Source: a virus. Taken from it: DNA of 24,435 nt. The stretch is taken from positions 1-24,435 of the IMG/VR virus record IMGVR_UViG_3300017437_000031, one strand, 5' to 3'. Every line of letters begins with the position of its first letter. Within the stretch, counting starts at the first letter, position 1. Positions 1-7,611 of the stretch are shown one piece after another. The notes under the pieces were generated by a model, which was not told the origin of the DNA, did not search any database, and saw only the letters and a list, made by a program, of their open reading frames with translations. A program made the translations under genes and the position numbers.

Positions 1-4
1 GTCT

Positions 5-94
5 ATGACACACCAAGACCCCCCAGAGGAAGCGCCAGTAGAAGGCGCGCCAGAAGCGCAACCAGAGGCACCTATTGAGGCGCCAGTGGCGTAG
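5..94 (+). CDS. Short Pro/Glu/Ala-rich ORF or C-terminal end of a truncated gene
   Basis: Twenty-nine codons from ATG to TAG. The product is almost entirely Pro, Glu, Ala and Gln, with PEA and EAP repeats, a low-complexity acidic tail with no recognisable domain. The frame is open to the left edge, so this may be only the end of a larger gene. The ATG is preceded by TCT, the start context seen at several other genes here, so a separate micro-ORF is also possible. No function can be assigned. Confidence 0.3.
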   Translation: MTHQDPPEEAPVEGAPEAQPEAPIEAPVA

Positions 95-104
95 TGGATT
101 TTAA

Positions 105-127
105 GGGGGATGTGTTTTTCATCCTCC
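105..127 (+). terminator. Hairpin, terminator-like
   Basis: GGGGGATG (105-112) pairs with CATCCTCC (120-127) over 8 bp including one G.U pair. The loop holds a run of five T. There is no T tract after the stem, so it is a weak terminator candidate. It lies between the first short ORF and the next gene. Confidence 0.3.
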
Positions 128-140
128 TATTAAGTTCAGT

Positions 141-407
141 ATGTTACAAGTCCAAGAGTGTGATGAGTATCAGCACGACTGGGGTAATGTGTTGCGGCGG
201 AACCCCTATAACCCATCAGAGAAGATGAGATTGCTTTATGTTCCATGTCGTCGGTGCATGAGGTATTTCCCACTTTTCTATGTAGAACAGGTAGTCAGAA
301 GCAAAAAGTTTCTTGAGCAGGTGTATAAGGGCAAAGAGGGCGAGGCGTGGAAGGCAAAGAAGATCACCTTTTGGGATCGGTTTAAGAGTGATAATAAGGA
401 TTGGTAA
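141..407 (+). CDS. Hypothetical small protein with a possible zinc site
   Basis: 88 aa. The sequence has Cys and His near the N-terminus (ECDEYQHDW) and a CRRC pair at about residues 36-39, a spacing that could form a small zinc-binding fold. The C-terminal half is basic (KEGEAWKAKK). No family is recognised. It sits upstream of the terminase pair, where phages often encode small DNA-binding or regulatory proteins, but that role is inferred from position only. No Shine-Dalgarno sequence precedes the ATG. Confidence 0.55.
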   Translation: MLQVQECDEYQHDWGNVLRRNPYNPSEKMRLLYVPCRRCMRYFPLFYVEQVVRSKKFLEQVYKGKEGEAWKAKKITFWDRFKSDNKDW

Positions 408-411
408 ATCT

Positions 412-603
412 ATGATAGACGGACTCGCGTCGTACAAAAAGCATCCGCCAGCAGTGTCAAAGGACTATCAAGAAAACTATGATCGCATCTTTGGTGAAAA
501 GGGGACGGAAAACAAAGCTGGAGCACTATCAGGTAATACAACAACTAGAGACAACAGAAAACCAGAAACGGAAAGAGTGGCAGATGAACCACAAGTTGAT
601 TAA
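412..603 (+). CDS. Hypothetical small hydrophilic protein
   Basis: 63 aa with start context TCT-ATG. The ATG at 412 is preferred over an in-frame ATG at 313, because 313 would overlap the previous gene by 95 nt. The N-terminal third has a YDRIFG segment; the rest is charged and low-complexity (many Glu, Asn, Thr, Lys) and probably disordered. No motif identifies a function. It ends 39 nt before the small terminase gene and probably shares its transcript. Confidence 0.5.
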   Translation: MIDGLASYKKHPPAVSKDYQENYDRIFGEKGTENKAGALSGNTTTRDNRKPETERVADEPQVD

Positions 604-642
604 AAATGTGTCAACCTAGAGAAAAAAATAACATAAAAACTT

Positions 643-1107
643 ATGCCACGACCAGGAGTTGGCAACCCAGGAAATCGGGGTGGGCAAAAAGGCAGAAGCG
701 GCAACAAATCAATTCTGCGCCAATTTGAAGAGAAGGATTTTTTAATCAACGCGTGGACAGGGAAGATAGACCCCAAAGAAAATGAGCGGATTATTGCCTC
801 GGGGAAATATGGGGGAAAGCATGTCTGGTTGAAGAAGTTATTTGAGGGAAATGATCTCGTGGTGAATAAGCTATTTGAGCGGATACACCCACCACCGCTA
901 GAGCCAGAGAAGCCATACACGGTAGTTGTGTTTAATGCTTATGGAGATCAGACAGGTACAGTTGGAGCTGGACATGTCGCGGGCAAGACCTTGGCAGCTG
1001 GAGGTGCATTATTCCCAAGCCAGGTTCAAGATCGTCGTAGCGCATCGGCGGTCTGGGAAAACAAGCATGTGTCTGACCGAGCTAGTACGGCAAGCTCTCA
1101 AAAATGA
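643..1107 (+). CDS. terS: Putative terminase small subunit
   Basis: 154 aa, directly before and overlapping the large terminase. The N-terminus (GNPGNRGGQKGRSGNKS) is the basic Gly/Asn/Arg-rich leader often seen in small terminase-like phage proteins. A charged, probably helical region follows to about residue 95 (ILRQFEEKDF, KLFERIHPPP). In phages this subunit binds the packaging site and loads the motor. The last 45 or so residues are read from DNA that also encodes the large terminase in another frame and look like compositional noise. The true C-terminus may therefore lie earlier, or a frameshift may have extended the frame. Assignment rests on position and N-terminal composition. Confidence 0.6.
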   Translation: MPRPGVGNPGNRGGQKGRSGNKSILRQFEEKDFLINAWTGKIDPKENERIIASGKYGGKHVWLKKLFEGNDLVVNKLFERIHPPPLEPEKPYTVVVFNAYGDQTGTVGAGHVAGKTLAAGGALFPSQVQDRRSASAVWENKHVSDRASTASSQK

Positions 1108-2251
1108 CAGCGCTCGGCACTTCTACATTGCTCCGACGTATCGGCAGGCGAAGATGATTGCCTGGGAGATGCTAAAGGCGATGGCGCCTAGACAGGCCGT
1201 CAAGGCAGCAAACGAGGCAGAGTTATTGATGCGCTTTGACAACCGTAGCGTGATAGAGTTAAAGGGCGCTGACTCCCCCGACAGCTTGAGGGGAGTGGGG
1301 CTGAATGGGGTAGTATTTGACGAGTACAGCCAGCAGCCAAGCAATATCTACACCGAGATCATCAGGCCAGCCATTTCAGATAAAAGGGGCTGGGTCATTT
1401 GGATCGGGACGCCAAAAGGCAGGAATGAGTTTTATCGGCTCTACAAGGAGGCCATAGACAAAAATGACTGGGAACGGTGGCTGTTAAAGGCGAGTGAGAC
1501 GCACATCCTAGCCGCAGAGGAGCTAGCGCTGGCTCGGCAGGACATGGATGAGAACGAGTTTAATCAGGAGTATGAGTGCAGTTTTGAAAATATCGTTAGG
1601 GGGGCTGTTTATGGGGACGCCTGGGGGAAACTGATAGAACGTGGAGGCATCAAACGAATAGAATACGATCCAACCTTGGCTACCTACACTAGCTGGGACT
1701 TTGGGATTGGGGATGCCACGGCTATTGGGGTTTATCAGGTGCTGCCGCTTGGCACAGAAGTGCGGTTGATAAACTGCTATGAAAATACCGATAAGCCACT
1801 TGAGCACTACATCCAGTGGGTCAAGGGGCTGGGGATTGAGAAGTTTACTGGTCATTACGGCGATCCGTCAGGGAAGAGCCGAAATCTATTGACGGGAAGA
1901 TCGGTATTTGAGGAGTTGCATCGCAACAAGCTCTACATCACGGCGAGGAAAAGTGACGTGATAGACAAGATAGAGGCGACAAGAAAACTTATCACTAACC
2001 AACTGGTCGTTGATGAGCGGTGCAGCAAGCTCATAGATGCCATTACGAGCTATCACTACACCTGGAACGAGGACAGGGGGCAGTATACTAGGGAGCCGTT
2101 TCACGATTGGAGTAGTCATCAGTGCGACCAGTTAGGTTACTTTGCAGTGAATTACTTGACGCCAGCTAAGTTGATGAGCCACGTTGAAAAGATGTTGGTT
2201 GAGTTAAAGGAGCGTGAGACAGGGCTTAATCTTGACATGTACAAGATATGA
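974..2251 (+). CDS. terL: Terminase large subunit (packaging ATPase and nuclease)
   Basis: 425 aa from the chosen ATG. This is the motor that pumps DNA into the prohead and cuts the concatemer. The ATPase domain has Walker A AHRRSGKT (residues 23-30), Walker B VVFDE (113-117) with the catalytic Glu, and a coupling-like IWIGTPKG (142-149). The RNase H-like nuclease domain has candidate acidic residues in TSWDFG (D242), HYGDPSG (D297) and HDWSSHQCDQ (D378 or D385). The ATG at 974 has GGAG six bases upstream. In-frame starts at 926 (TTG), 935 and 941 lack any ribosome site but cannot be excluded. It overlaps terS by 134 nt, and its TGA overlaps the next ATG as ATGA. Confidence 0.95.
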   Translation: MSRARPWQLEVHYSQARFKIVVAHRRSGKTSMCLTELVRQALKNDSARHFYIAPTYRQAKMIAWEMLKAMAPRQAVKAANEAELLMRFDNRSVIELKGADSPDSLRGVGLNGVVFDEYSQQPSNIYTEIIRPAISDKRGWVIWIGTPKGRNEFYRLYKEAIDKNDWERWLLKASETHILAAEELALARQDMDENEFNQEYECSFENIVRGAVYGDAWGKLIERGGIKRIEYDPTLATYTSWDFGIGDATAIGVYQVLPLGTEVRLINCYENTDKPLEHYIQWVKGLGIEKFTGHYGDPSGKSRNLLTGRSVFEELHRNKLYITARKSDVIDKIEATRKLITNQLVVDERCSKLIDAITSYHYTWNEDRGQYTREPFHDWSSHQCDQLGYFAVNYLTPAKLMSHVEKMLVELKERETGLNLDMYKI

Positions 2252-2421
2252 AAGTTATGCACATGTTTACAAGTTCTAGGCCCGTGGTGTATAATGTGCT
2301 TGAGGAGTGGAAATCACTTTACTGTCGCTGCGGGATGTTCTTACTTTCATTCAGGCCAAACAGGATGAACGGTGGCGTGCTGGTATTCTGTCGGCGCTGT
2401 GGGAGTAGGGTGATAATCTAG
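2248..2421 (+). CDS. Com-like zinc-finger micro-protein
   Basis: 57 aa, joined to terL by an ATGA overlap. The core CRCG (C26, C28) then FCRRCG (C48, C51) forms a compact four-cysteine ribbon, with hydrophobic strands between and after it (MFLLSF, VLVF, RVII). This matches the layout of the phage Mu Com family, small zinc-finger proteins that in Mu act as a translational regulator of mom. The first 20 residues are a non-conserved leader, and translation could also begin at ATG 2257 or 2263. Tight coupling to terL supports it being a real gene. The target, if it is a regulator, is unknown; a structural zinc ribbon is an alternative. Confidence 0.65.
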   Translation: MKVMHMFTSSRPVVYNVLEEWKSLYCRCGMFLLSFRPNRMNGGVLVFCRRCGSRVII

Positions 2422-2512
2422 CAACAAGCGGTTGAGCCGCTCATGAGCGTTCATTAGTTGACAAAAGGTCACGGTTGGCGATGATGTGTTGGACTGCCTC
2501 GCTTGCATTAAG

Positions 2513-2568
2513 ACCCAGACGTTAGATACCAAGGCGTTTACGCCTTCTTGTCTGACGCCTGGGTTTTT
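2513..2568 (+). terminator. Candidate intrinsic terminator downstream of the terminase block
   Basis: ACCCAGACG (2513-2521) pairs with CGCCTGGGT (2556-2564) with a single mismatch. It encloses a perfect 6-bp hairpin AAGGCG-TTTA-CGCCTT (2531-2546). A T5 run (2564-2568) follows. No convincing ORF spans 2422-2643, so this gap appears to be a regulatory spacer between the packaging genes and the chaperonin/portal genes. Confidence 0.5.
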
Positions 2569-2578
2569 AGTTTATTCA

Positions 2579-2633
2579 CGCCTGGTTCCAGGGCTTTGGC
2601 CTGCTCCCTTTTCGGCTTTTGGGGAGCCAGGCG
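2579..2633 (+). promoter_or_regulatory. Structured leader just upstream of the GroES-like gene
   Basis: CGCCTGG (2579-2585) pairs with CCAGGCG (2627-2633) as a perfect 7-bp outer stem. Inside are CCAGG/CCTG and CTCCC/GGGAG hairpins, giving a branched fold. It ends 10 nt before the ATG of the GroES-like gene, which lacks a clear Shine-Dalgarno. A translational control element or mRNA 5'-end stabiliser is possible; no known riboswitch was recognised. Confidence 0.35.
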
Positions 2634-2643
2634 CGAGAAAACT

Positions 2644-2895
2644 ATGATACCCAAGAACAACTATCTTATCGTTGAGGTGATAAACCCAGCAGAGGAAAAG
2701 ACCAGCAGTGGTATTGTCCTTCCTGAGATTACGCAGGCAGACAAGGTGTTCAGCTACGGCACTGTCTTATTTGGAAACGAGGAATACAACGTTGGTGAAA
2801 CAGTGCTCTATAACAGGTATGTCCCCTACGACTTTGAGTTTGAGGGAAAGGTCTGCGTGGCCATTAAAGCGACAGACATTATTGCGGTGATATGA
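2644..2895 (+). CDS. GroES-like co-chaperonin
   Basis: 83 aa, close to the roughly 95-aa length of GroES/Cpn10. The N-terminus NNYLIVEVINPAEEKTSSG aligns in pattern with the Cpn10 start (hxDRVhVxxxxxExxTxGG). The mobile-loop tripeptide IVL, which contacts GroEL, is present in SGIVLPE. The middle GTVLFG, NVGETVLYNRY and the C-terminal ATDIIAVI match Cpn10 strands. It would cap the host GroEL chamber during folding of a phage protein, most plausibly the capsid. Its 4-nt overlap with the portal gene (ATGA) places it in the head operon, as phage co-chaperonins such as T4 gp31 assist head assembly. An upstream in-frame extension from 2548 is rejected because it runs through the leader hairpins. 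Confidence 0.85.
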   Translation: MIPKNNYLIVEVINPAEEKTSSGIVLPEITQADKVFSYGTVLFGNEEYNVGETVLYNRYVPYDFEFEGKVCVAIKATDIIAVI

Positions 2896-4841
2896 CAGAC
2901 ACCTATTCTCCAGTGGATAAAGAGCTGGAGGATTACAATTTTACCACCAAGCGGATAAGTAAACTGATGAAAAGTCGGGATAATGTTGAGGGCAGGAACA
3001 TCACGGACATCTGGCGGCGTGCTGATAGGGATTATGAGCCACATTCATTGAGGGGCAGTCGTAAGGTAGATAATCTTCGCACTGATAGGCGGGTTGTCTT
3101 GTCCGAGAATGATTGGCAAGTAGATAATTCCCAACCAAATCCATTTATCAAGGTACAGACAGCTATTGCGCTCCTGTTTGACCAGAATCCGACTGCTATT
3201 CTAAGACCGCGGACAAAAAAATACGCCGCCACGACCGCCCTGATGAAGGCGCTGTATGAGAACAACTGGGAGCAAGCAAAGTCAGACATTCAGCTTCATA
3301 AGTTTATTATGAACCTTGGGAAGTATGGGTTTGCTATTGGACGAACCTATCATCGTTACCGCGCAAGGGAGATACATGAGCTTGAGGAATATGATCCGAC
3401 GACTGACCTGCGGAAATACAAAAAACGAGACATGGTGGAGTATGACGATGTATTTAGAGAGAGTTTGAATCCCTACGATTGTTTTATTGACGAGGGCGCA
3501 GTGCCTGGGGACATGCTCTCGGTGCGGGATTGGGTACATGTGAAGGACTATGATAAAGAATCCCTGAAAAACGAGTTTCAAGATTTCAAGAATTGGAAGT
3601 TTATTGATGAGGAAGGAGTAGAGAGATATAGGGTGTTTTTCTATGAGAACCAACAGATAGATGCCTATCGGGTGCTAGCGGTGCCCGTGGGAGACGAGAT
3701 GAACCAACTAGAGGAAATTGTCTATCCTGGCGGGGTGATGTTGGTCAATGAGCCGCTCCCCTACGCACACAAGAGAGTATCCCTCTGGTTTGCGTGGTGG
3801 AACCTTAGAAGCACCCAGACGATTTACGGCATCGGGCTCCCTGAAATGATGCGGCAAGACCAGAATTTCTTGGACAGGGTACGGAACATGAACGCTGACC
3901 AGTTGCTCCTGTCAATTTACAAGATGTGGTTTTACTCGGGGACAGATCAGGTTGGGAGCGAGGGGCAGTTAGTAATAAAGCCAGGGAAAGGTCAGATGGT
4001 ATTAGACCCAAAGGCCATTACGTTCCTTGATGTTCCTGGGCCAAGCCAGGCAGCGGTAAATACGATAGAACAGACAAAGAAGGATATAGATGACGTGACA
4101 GGGGTTATCCCTACCCTCATGGGTGAGGTAACTGGGAAGACCAAGTTTGAGGTAGGGTTGGCAAGAGAGGCGGCGCTACGACGATTGAGAAACCCACTCT
4201 TTAGCATCCAGCAAGCCCTAGAGGTAGACGCAAGTTTGACGATAGATTTGATGAAGCAGATTTATTCAGAGCCAGAGGTAGAACACATAGCCGACCCGAA
4301 AGAGATCATCAACTACCTAGATGAGGTAGAGAACAACCCTGATTTACACTTTATCCAAGATGGGGAGTTCTATGCGAATAAGTACCGAGAGTTCTGGCTA
4401 CCGGTGAAACAGGATGAAAAAGGTGAGTTTACGCCAAGCAGAGAAAAAGATTTTTTCAGGGCAACGCCAGAGTTCATTCGCTGGGAAGGCGAGGTGAAGA
4501 TTCAGGGAGAGTCAATTCTACGGCCAAGTAAAGAATTAGAGCGACAGAACAAGTTAGAACTTGCGAATCTCCTTATCCCACTATTAGGCCAGCCGCCGGA
4601 GATGGTATCAAAGCCCGCGCGAAGATTACTGGAGATAAACGACGAAGACCCAGACGAGTGGTTGCCTGACGCGTGGTTGGACAAGGGTGAGCTGGCGGAG
4701 AAGGCAGAGGTAGGAGCTGTCCCGAAGCAAGCGTTACAACAACCAGAGGCAGAGACCGTAGTGCCGGAGAGTGACATCGGCCAAGCCCAGCAACCTGGTC
4801 CATTACGACGGGCATTTAACAAAATAAACCCATTCTCATGA
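2892..4841 (+). CDS. Portal protein
   Basis: 649 aa, immediately after the terminase, Com-like and GroES-like genes. Portals form the dodecameric ring at the unique capsid vertex through which DNA enters and leaves, and onto which the tail docks. Supporting features are the length, the mixed alpha/beta N-terminal wing (NPFIKVQTAIALLFDQNPTAILRP), the conserved-looking region GIGLPEMMRQDQNFLDRVRNMNADQ, a long helical stretch (QAAVNTIEQTKKDIDDVTGVIPTLMG) typical of the portal stem and crown, and a disordered Pro/Glu/Gln-rich tail. The large size resembles podovirus-type portals, although morphology cannot be proved. It is translationally coupled on both sides by ATGA overlaps. Confidence 0.88.
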   Translation: MTDTYSPVDKELEDYNFTTKRISKLMKSRDNVEGRNITDIWRRADRDYEPHSLRGSRKVDNLRTDRRVVLSENDWQVDNSQPNPFIKVQTAIALLFDQNPTAILRPRTKKYAATTALMKALYENNWEQAKSDIQLHKFIMNLGKYGFAIGRTYHRYRAREIHELEEYDPTTDLRKYKKRDMVEYDDVFRESLNPYDCFIDEGAVPGDMLSVRDWVHVKDYDKESLKNEFQDFKNWKFIDEEGVERYRVFFYENQQIDAYRVLAVPVGDEMNQLEEIVYPGGVMLVNEPLPYAHKRVSLWFAWWNLRSTQTIYGIGLPEMMRQDQNFLDRVRNMNADQLLLSIYKMWFYSGTDQVGSEGQLVIKPGKGQMVLDPKAITFLDVPGPSQAAVNTIEQTKKDIDDVTGVIPTLMGEVTGKTKFEVGLAREAALRRLRNPLFSIQQALEVDASLTIDLMKQIYSEPEVEHIADPKEIINYLDEVENNPDLHFIQDGEFYANKYREFWLPVKQDEKGEFTPSREKDFFRATPEFIRWEGEVKIQGESILRPSKELERQNKLELANLLIPLLGQPPEMVSKPARRLLEINDEDPDEWLPDAWLDKGELAEKAEVGAVPKQALQQPEAETVVPESDIGQAQQPGPLRRAFNKINPFS

Positions 4842-5080
4842 TAGACGCGCAATATAAGACGGTATTAAGGGGATTTGCCTCGTCAGTACAGTTTCAGGCG
4901 ATTGCGGCCATCATTCTGGAGCTGACGAAGATGTATCGTGAACAGGGCGGCAAGCAGGAGACCGAGTTTCAGACGCTATGGCAGTACGCCGAGATGGAGG
5001 GGCGGATTAAGGGTCTTAACACGCTTAGAGACGAGTTAGAACGACTGTCCTATGAACCACCTCCACATCCAGCGGAATAG
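4838..5080 (+). CDS. Small helical protein downstream of the portal
   Basis: 80 aa, coupled to the portal by ATGA. It looks mostly alpha-helical (VQFQAIAAIILELTKMYREQG, ETEFQTLWQYAEMEGRIKGLNTLRDELERL) and ends in a Pro-rich tail. No catalytic motif is visible. Short helical proteins in this position are common in head operons and may act as connector or scaffold helpers; this is a guess from context. Confidence 0.65.
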   Translation: MIDAQYKTVLRGFASSVQFQAIAAIILELTKMYREQGGKQETEFQTLWQYAEMEGRIKGLNTLRDELERLSYEPPPHPAE

Positions 5081-5117
5081 GTACGCAGTGGCTGACCTGA
5101 CACAACAAGAGGAGCCC

Positions 5118-5444
5118 ATGATTGTTGAGGTGAATTGGAACGATAAGGTGCGTGGGTGCAAGGCGTATAAGTTTATCTGGCAAGGGAAGGAAATCATCGT
5201 GGACGCCAAGAACTTTGAGTCACTGCTGTTTACCGTGGGAAGCGAGAAGGTACAGAACACACTCCTCTCCATGCAGCAAGACAGGGCATTTGATCAGTCA
5301 GCCATCATGGAGGTGCCTATCGTCATCAAGACGACACGAGACGTTAGGTCAGGAGAGCTCATTAAGACGACAGCGAGGATTAACATCCCCGATAAGATAA
5401 AAGAGTATTACTCACTTAGATATCAAAAGTATGCCATACGTTAA
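5118..5444 (+). CDS. Hypothetical head-region protein
   Basis: 108 aa from the ATG at 5118, which has AGAGGAG four bases upstream, one of the few strong ribosome sites in the window. An in-frame ATG at 5052 lies inside the preceding gene and is less likely. The sequence is rich in beta-prone segments (MIVEVNWNDKVRG, YKFIWQGKEIIVDAKNF, VPIVIKTTRDV) and appears soluble. No family is recognised. Its 3' end overlaps the next gene by 14 nt, consistent with one translated operon. Confidence 0.65.
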   Translation: MIVEVNWNDKVRGCKAYKFIWQGKEIIVDAKNFESLLFTVGSEKVQNTLLSMQQDRAFDQSAIMEVPIVIKTTRDVRSGELIKTTARINIPDKIKEYYSLRYQKYAIR

Positions 5445-6024
5445 GAAGCAAAAGTCACCAGAAGACACGTCTGACAAGCAGGCGGGTCAAATCTTAGAGG
5501 TGCTGTCAGCGTTAAACTTATCTCTCAAGGAACTCGGCGAGCGGGTAAATAAGATTGAAGTTGGCATGGAACACGCAGCCGTGCCCGTAGAGGTGATTAA
5601 GGAGTCCATTGCACCAACACCGCATTTTCCAGCTCGCGTGCCGGTAGAGATTGAGAATACGGTGCGGGAGTTCTTCGGGCCGAGTTTTGGGATTAAGGTA
5701 GAGGATTGCATTGACAAGCCCGCGTATATCTTAACGATTGACGTGCCGACTAAGTTTGCGTCAAGCATGGTCTTTCAAGGCGAGGTTGAGTATAAGTGCC
5801 TCTGTGGGCAAAAGGGGAAATATGTCCGCAAGGAGACAACTGCTGACTTTGCCTGTCCGAATGTTACCTGCACACGGGTCATCCCTATTCAGAAAGACCT
5901 GCGGGTAAAGGTTATCGGTCATGCCGAGGGCATCCCGAAGATACGCGAATGGTGTGGACTCGTGCGGAAGCAAATTATGTCTTACATGAACGATAAAGAT
6001 GCGCCGTTGGCACTCTTAACTTAA
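5431..6024 (+). CDS. Hypothetical protein with a four-cysteine zinc-ribbon-like insert
   Basis: 197 aa. The N-terminal 55 residues contain a helical heptad-like stretch (ILEVLSALNLSLKELGERVNKIE), a possible short coiled coil. The C-terminal half has CLCG followed by CPNVTC, four cysteines spaced like a zinc ribbon between beta-rich segments (FQGEVEYKC, KYVRKETT). A basic C-terminal helix (IREWCGLVRKQIMSYM) follows. It lies between the portal-associated genes and the scaffold gene. A DNA- or head-binding role is conceivable, but no function can be named. Confidence 0.6.
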   Translation: MPYVKKQKSPEDTSDKQAGQILEVLSALNLSLKELGERVNKIEVGMEHAAVPVEVIKESIAPTPHFPARVPVEIENTVREFFGPSFGIKVEDCIDKPAYILTIDVPTKFASSMVFQGEVEYKCLCGQKGKYVRKETTADFACPNVTCTRVIPIQKDLRVKVIGHAEGIPKIREWCGLVRKQIMSYMNDKDAPLALLT

Positions 6025-6030
6025 TTAACC

Positions 6031-6098
6031 GTGGAGGGCCGTGGGGTGCTGGAGGATACCCCCAGGCTCTTCACACCAAGCACGCGGTCAGGGCCGTG
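6031..6098 (+). promoter_or_regulatory. Structured, SD-less leader of the scaffold gene
   Basis: The 113-nt gap before the scaffold gene holds a direct repeat AGGGCCGTG (6035-6043 and 6090-6098). Between the copies, GTGCT pairs with AGCAC around an inner CTGG/CCAG hairpin. No ORF fits here, and the scaffold ATG has no Shine-Dalgarno. The role is unknown; a regulatory mRNA fold is inferred. Confidence 0.3.
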
Positions 6099-6137
6099 AT
6101 ACCAACCTGCCAGACGGGACTGGTTCACCCGACATAT

Positions 6138-6902
6138 ATGGATGAAGAAAAAGATTTCGCTGCTGCTCTCACGAAAGCGGCGAAGGAGTTAGACGATATT
6201 GCGGCGGAGCAACCCGCCCAGGAGCCGTCACCTGAACCAACCACTGATTCGCGCGGGAGTGAACCCGATATCAACACCGAACCAGCTGAGACCGCCGTTG
6301 AAGAGGAGGACAAGGAAGAAAAGAAAGAGGACATCTCTATCCCGAAGTATCGCTTTGATGAGGTGGCGAGGGAACTGCGCGAGACAAAAGCTCTTATCCA
6401 AGAGCTGAAGAAGGGTCAAGAACCGAAAGAAGAAGAGGACGACCTTGATCCAGCAACCCTGGAGCTCATCAAAAAAGGCGTAAAGAAACTTGGCCTGCTG
6501 ACGAAGGAAGAGGCATCCCAGCTTTCCTACGACCAAATTATCAAGCAACAGGAGGATGTCTTTCTCAAGGAGCACCCAGAGTACAACTCTGATAGCGATC
6601 TCCGTGGGCGACTACTCGCGGAACTTTCCTACTACAACACGAAGCCAACTGACCCAACTCAATACCGTGAAAAGGTACTGGAGCGTGTCCATCAGACACT
6701 CTCTCCAGCTAAAGACACGAATGAGAGCAAGGTCAGGGCGAAACTTCAACGTGAGCGTACTGCCTCTCTTGGCTCTGGGGGTGGCGCGACAAAGGTCTCA
6801 CCGAAAGAACCAGCGTTAAGCCAAGCTGAAGTTGATTACTACCGAAATACCGGCTGGTCTAACGAAACGATTGAAAAGTATTTCGGAGTGAAGATTACTT
6901 AA
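6138..6902 (+). CDS. Putative capsid scaffolding protein
   Basis: 254 aa from ATG 6138; a GTG at 6096 in the same frame would add 14 unrelated-looking residues. The protein is very acidic and hydrophilic. It has an Ala/Glu/Pro-rich disordered N-terminal third, then a strongly charged helical segment (YRFDEVARELRETKALIQELKK), and a C-terminal helix-rich end (ALSQAEVDYYRNTGWSNETIEKYFG). Composition, length and location one gene upstream of the capsid gene are typical of internal scaffolds that nucleate procapsids and then leave. Scaffolds diverge quickly, so the call relies on context and composition. Confidence 0.7.
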   Translation: MDEEKDFAAALTKAAKELDDIAAEQPAQEPSPEPTTDSRGSEPDINTEPAETAVEEEDKEEKKEDISIPKYRFDEVARELRETKALIQELKKGQEPKEEEDDLDPATLELIKKGVKKLGLLTKEEASQLSYDQIIKQQEDVFLKEHPEYNSDSDLRGRLLAELSYYNTKPTDPTQYREKVLERVHQTLSPAKDTNESKVRAKLQRERTASLGSGGGATKVSPKEPALSQAEVDYYRNTGWSNETIEKYFGVKIT

Positions 6903-6912
6903 TTCATTTTCT

Positions 6913-7356
6913 ATGGCTTTTATTCTATTAAGCGGTGTTTCGCCAGATAATGCTGGCGCGATCACTGTGCCAAAGACTGCGGCGGCTATTGTGGTTAATG
7001 CGCTGCTTCAAAAAGCAATGGCAACCAATAACGTGGAGCACGCCACCGATAACGCGGTGATGCAGGCGGCAAACGCGGTGTTCGCGGTGTCTAACCAAGC
7101 GCGAGCGGCCGCAGATGCCACTGTCTCCTGTGTGCCAATCAACGATTCACAGATTTGGCGCGCAGATGGGTCAGCAGACTCGGCGGCAAACCAGCTCTTA
7201 GAACGCGTTTCCATTAACAGTCATCTGTTGGTTCAGAGCGATCAGGGTGACACAGCCACCACGGCAGGTATCTTTGAGATTTTAATGAACGTGGGTGTGG
7301 CGGCTGATCGTCTTCAGCTGGGACGGTTCATTGGCGGGAAACAAGTAACAGCATAA
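6913..7356 (+). CDS. Small structural protein, possible capsid decoration or head protein
   Basis: 147 aa in start context TTCT-ATG, between scaffold and capsid genes. The sequence is Ala/Asn/Val-rich with probable helices (AIVVNALLQKAMATNN, NAVMQAANAVFAVSNQARAAAD) and a C-terminal segment (IFEILMNVGVAADRLQLGRFIGG). It has no signal peptide, membrane segment or enzyme motif. Genes at this position often encode decoration or minor head proteins, which is inferred here. Confidence 0.6.
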   Translation: MAFILLSGVSPDNAGAITVPKTAAAIVVNALLQKAMATNNVEHATDNAVMQAANAVFAVSNQARAAADATVSCVPINDSQIWRADGSADSAANQLLERVSINSHLLVQSDQGDTATTAGIFEILMNVGVAADRLQLGRFIGGKQVTA

Positions 7357-7376
7357 TTAACAATTAACTATTCAGT

Positions 7377-7611
7377 ATGCCTTTTCTATTGGATCAGGCG
7401 GCTGACCTCACTAACAAGGCGATTCAGAAGATCTGGTTAAAGAGCTCTGAGCTTGATGACAAGAACTTTGAGAAGTATGTCAACGTAAGCACGGGCGTGA
7501 AGGATTACCTCTATCGGGATTCCTCACTCTCGGGGCTTGGGACGGTGTCTTTTCACCCTGAAAATGCCAACATTGTTGAGGTGCAGCCAGTACAGGGTTT
7601 TGACCAACTCT
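7377..7611 (+). CDS. Capsid gene exon 1
   Basis: Codons 1-78 plus the first base of codon 79. The open frame continues to TAG at 7623-7625, but those last 14 nt belong to the intron. The last 7 exon bases CAACTCT pair with the intron guide GGAGTTG at 7626-7632, with a U.G pair at the splice site. The join to exon 2 creates a Tyr codon (T+AT). Confidence 0.8.

Noticed and set aside
2548-2643. N-terminal extension of the GroES-like gene from 2548
   Set aside because: It would translate through two hairpins, and the extra residues have no resemblance to Cpn10.
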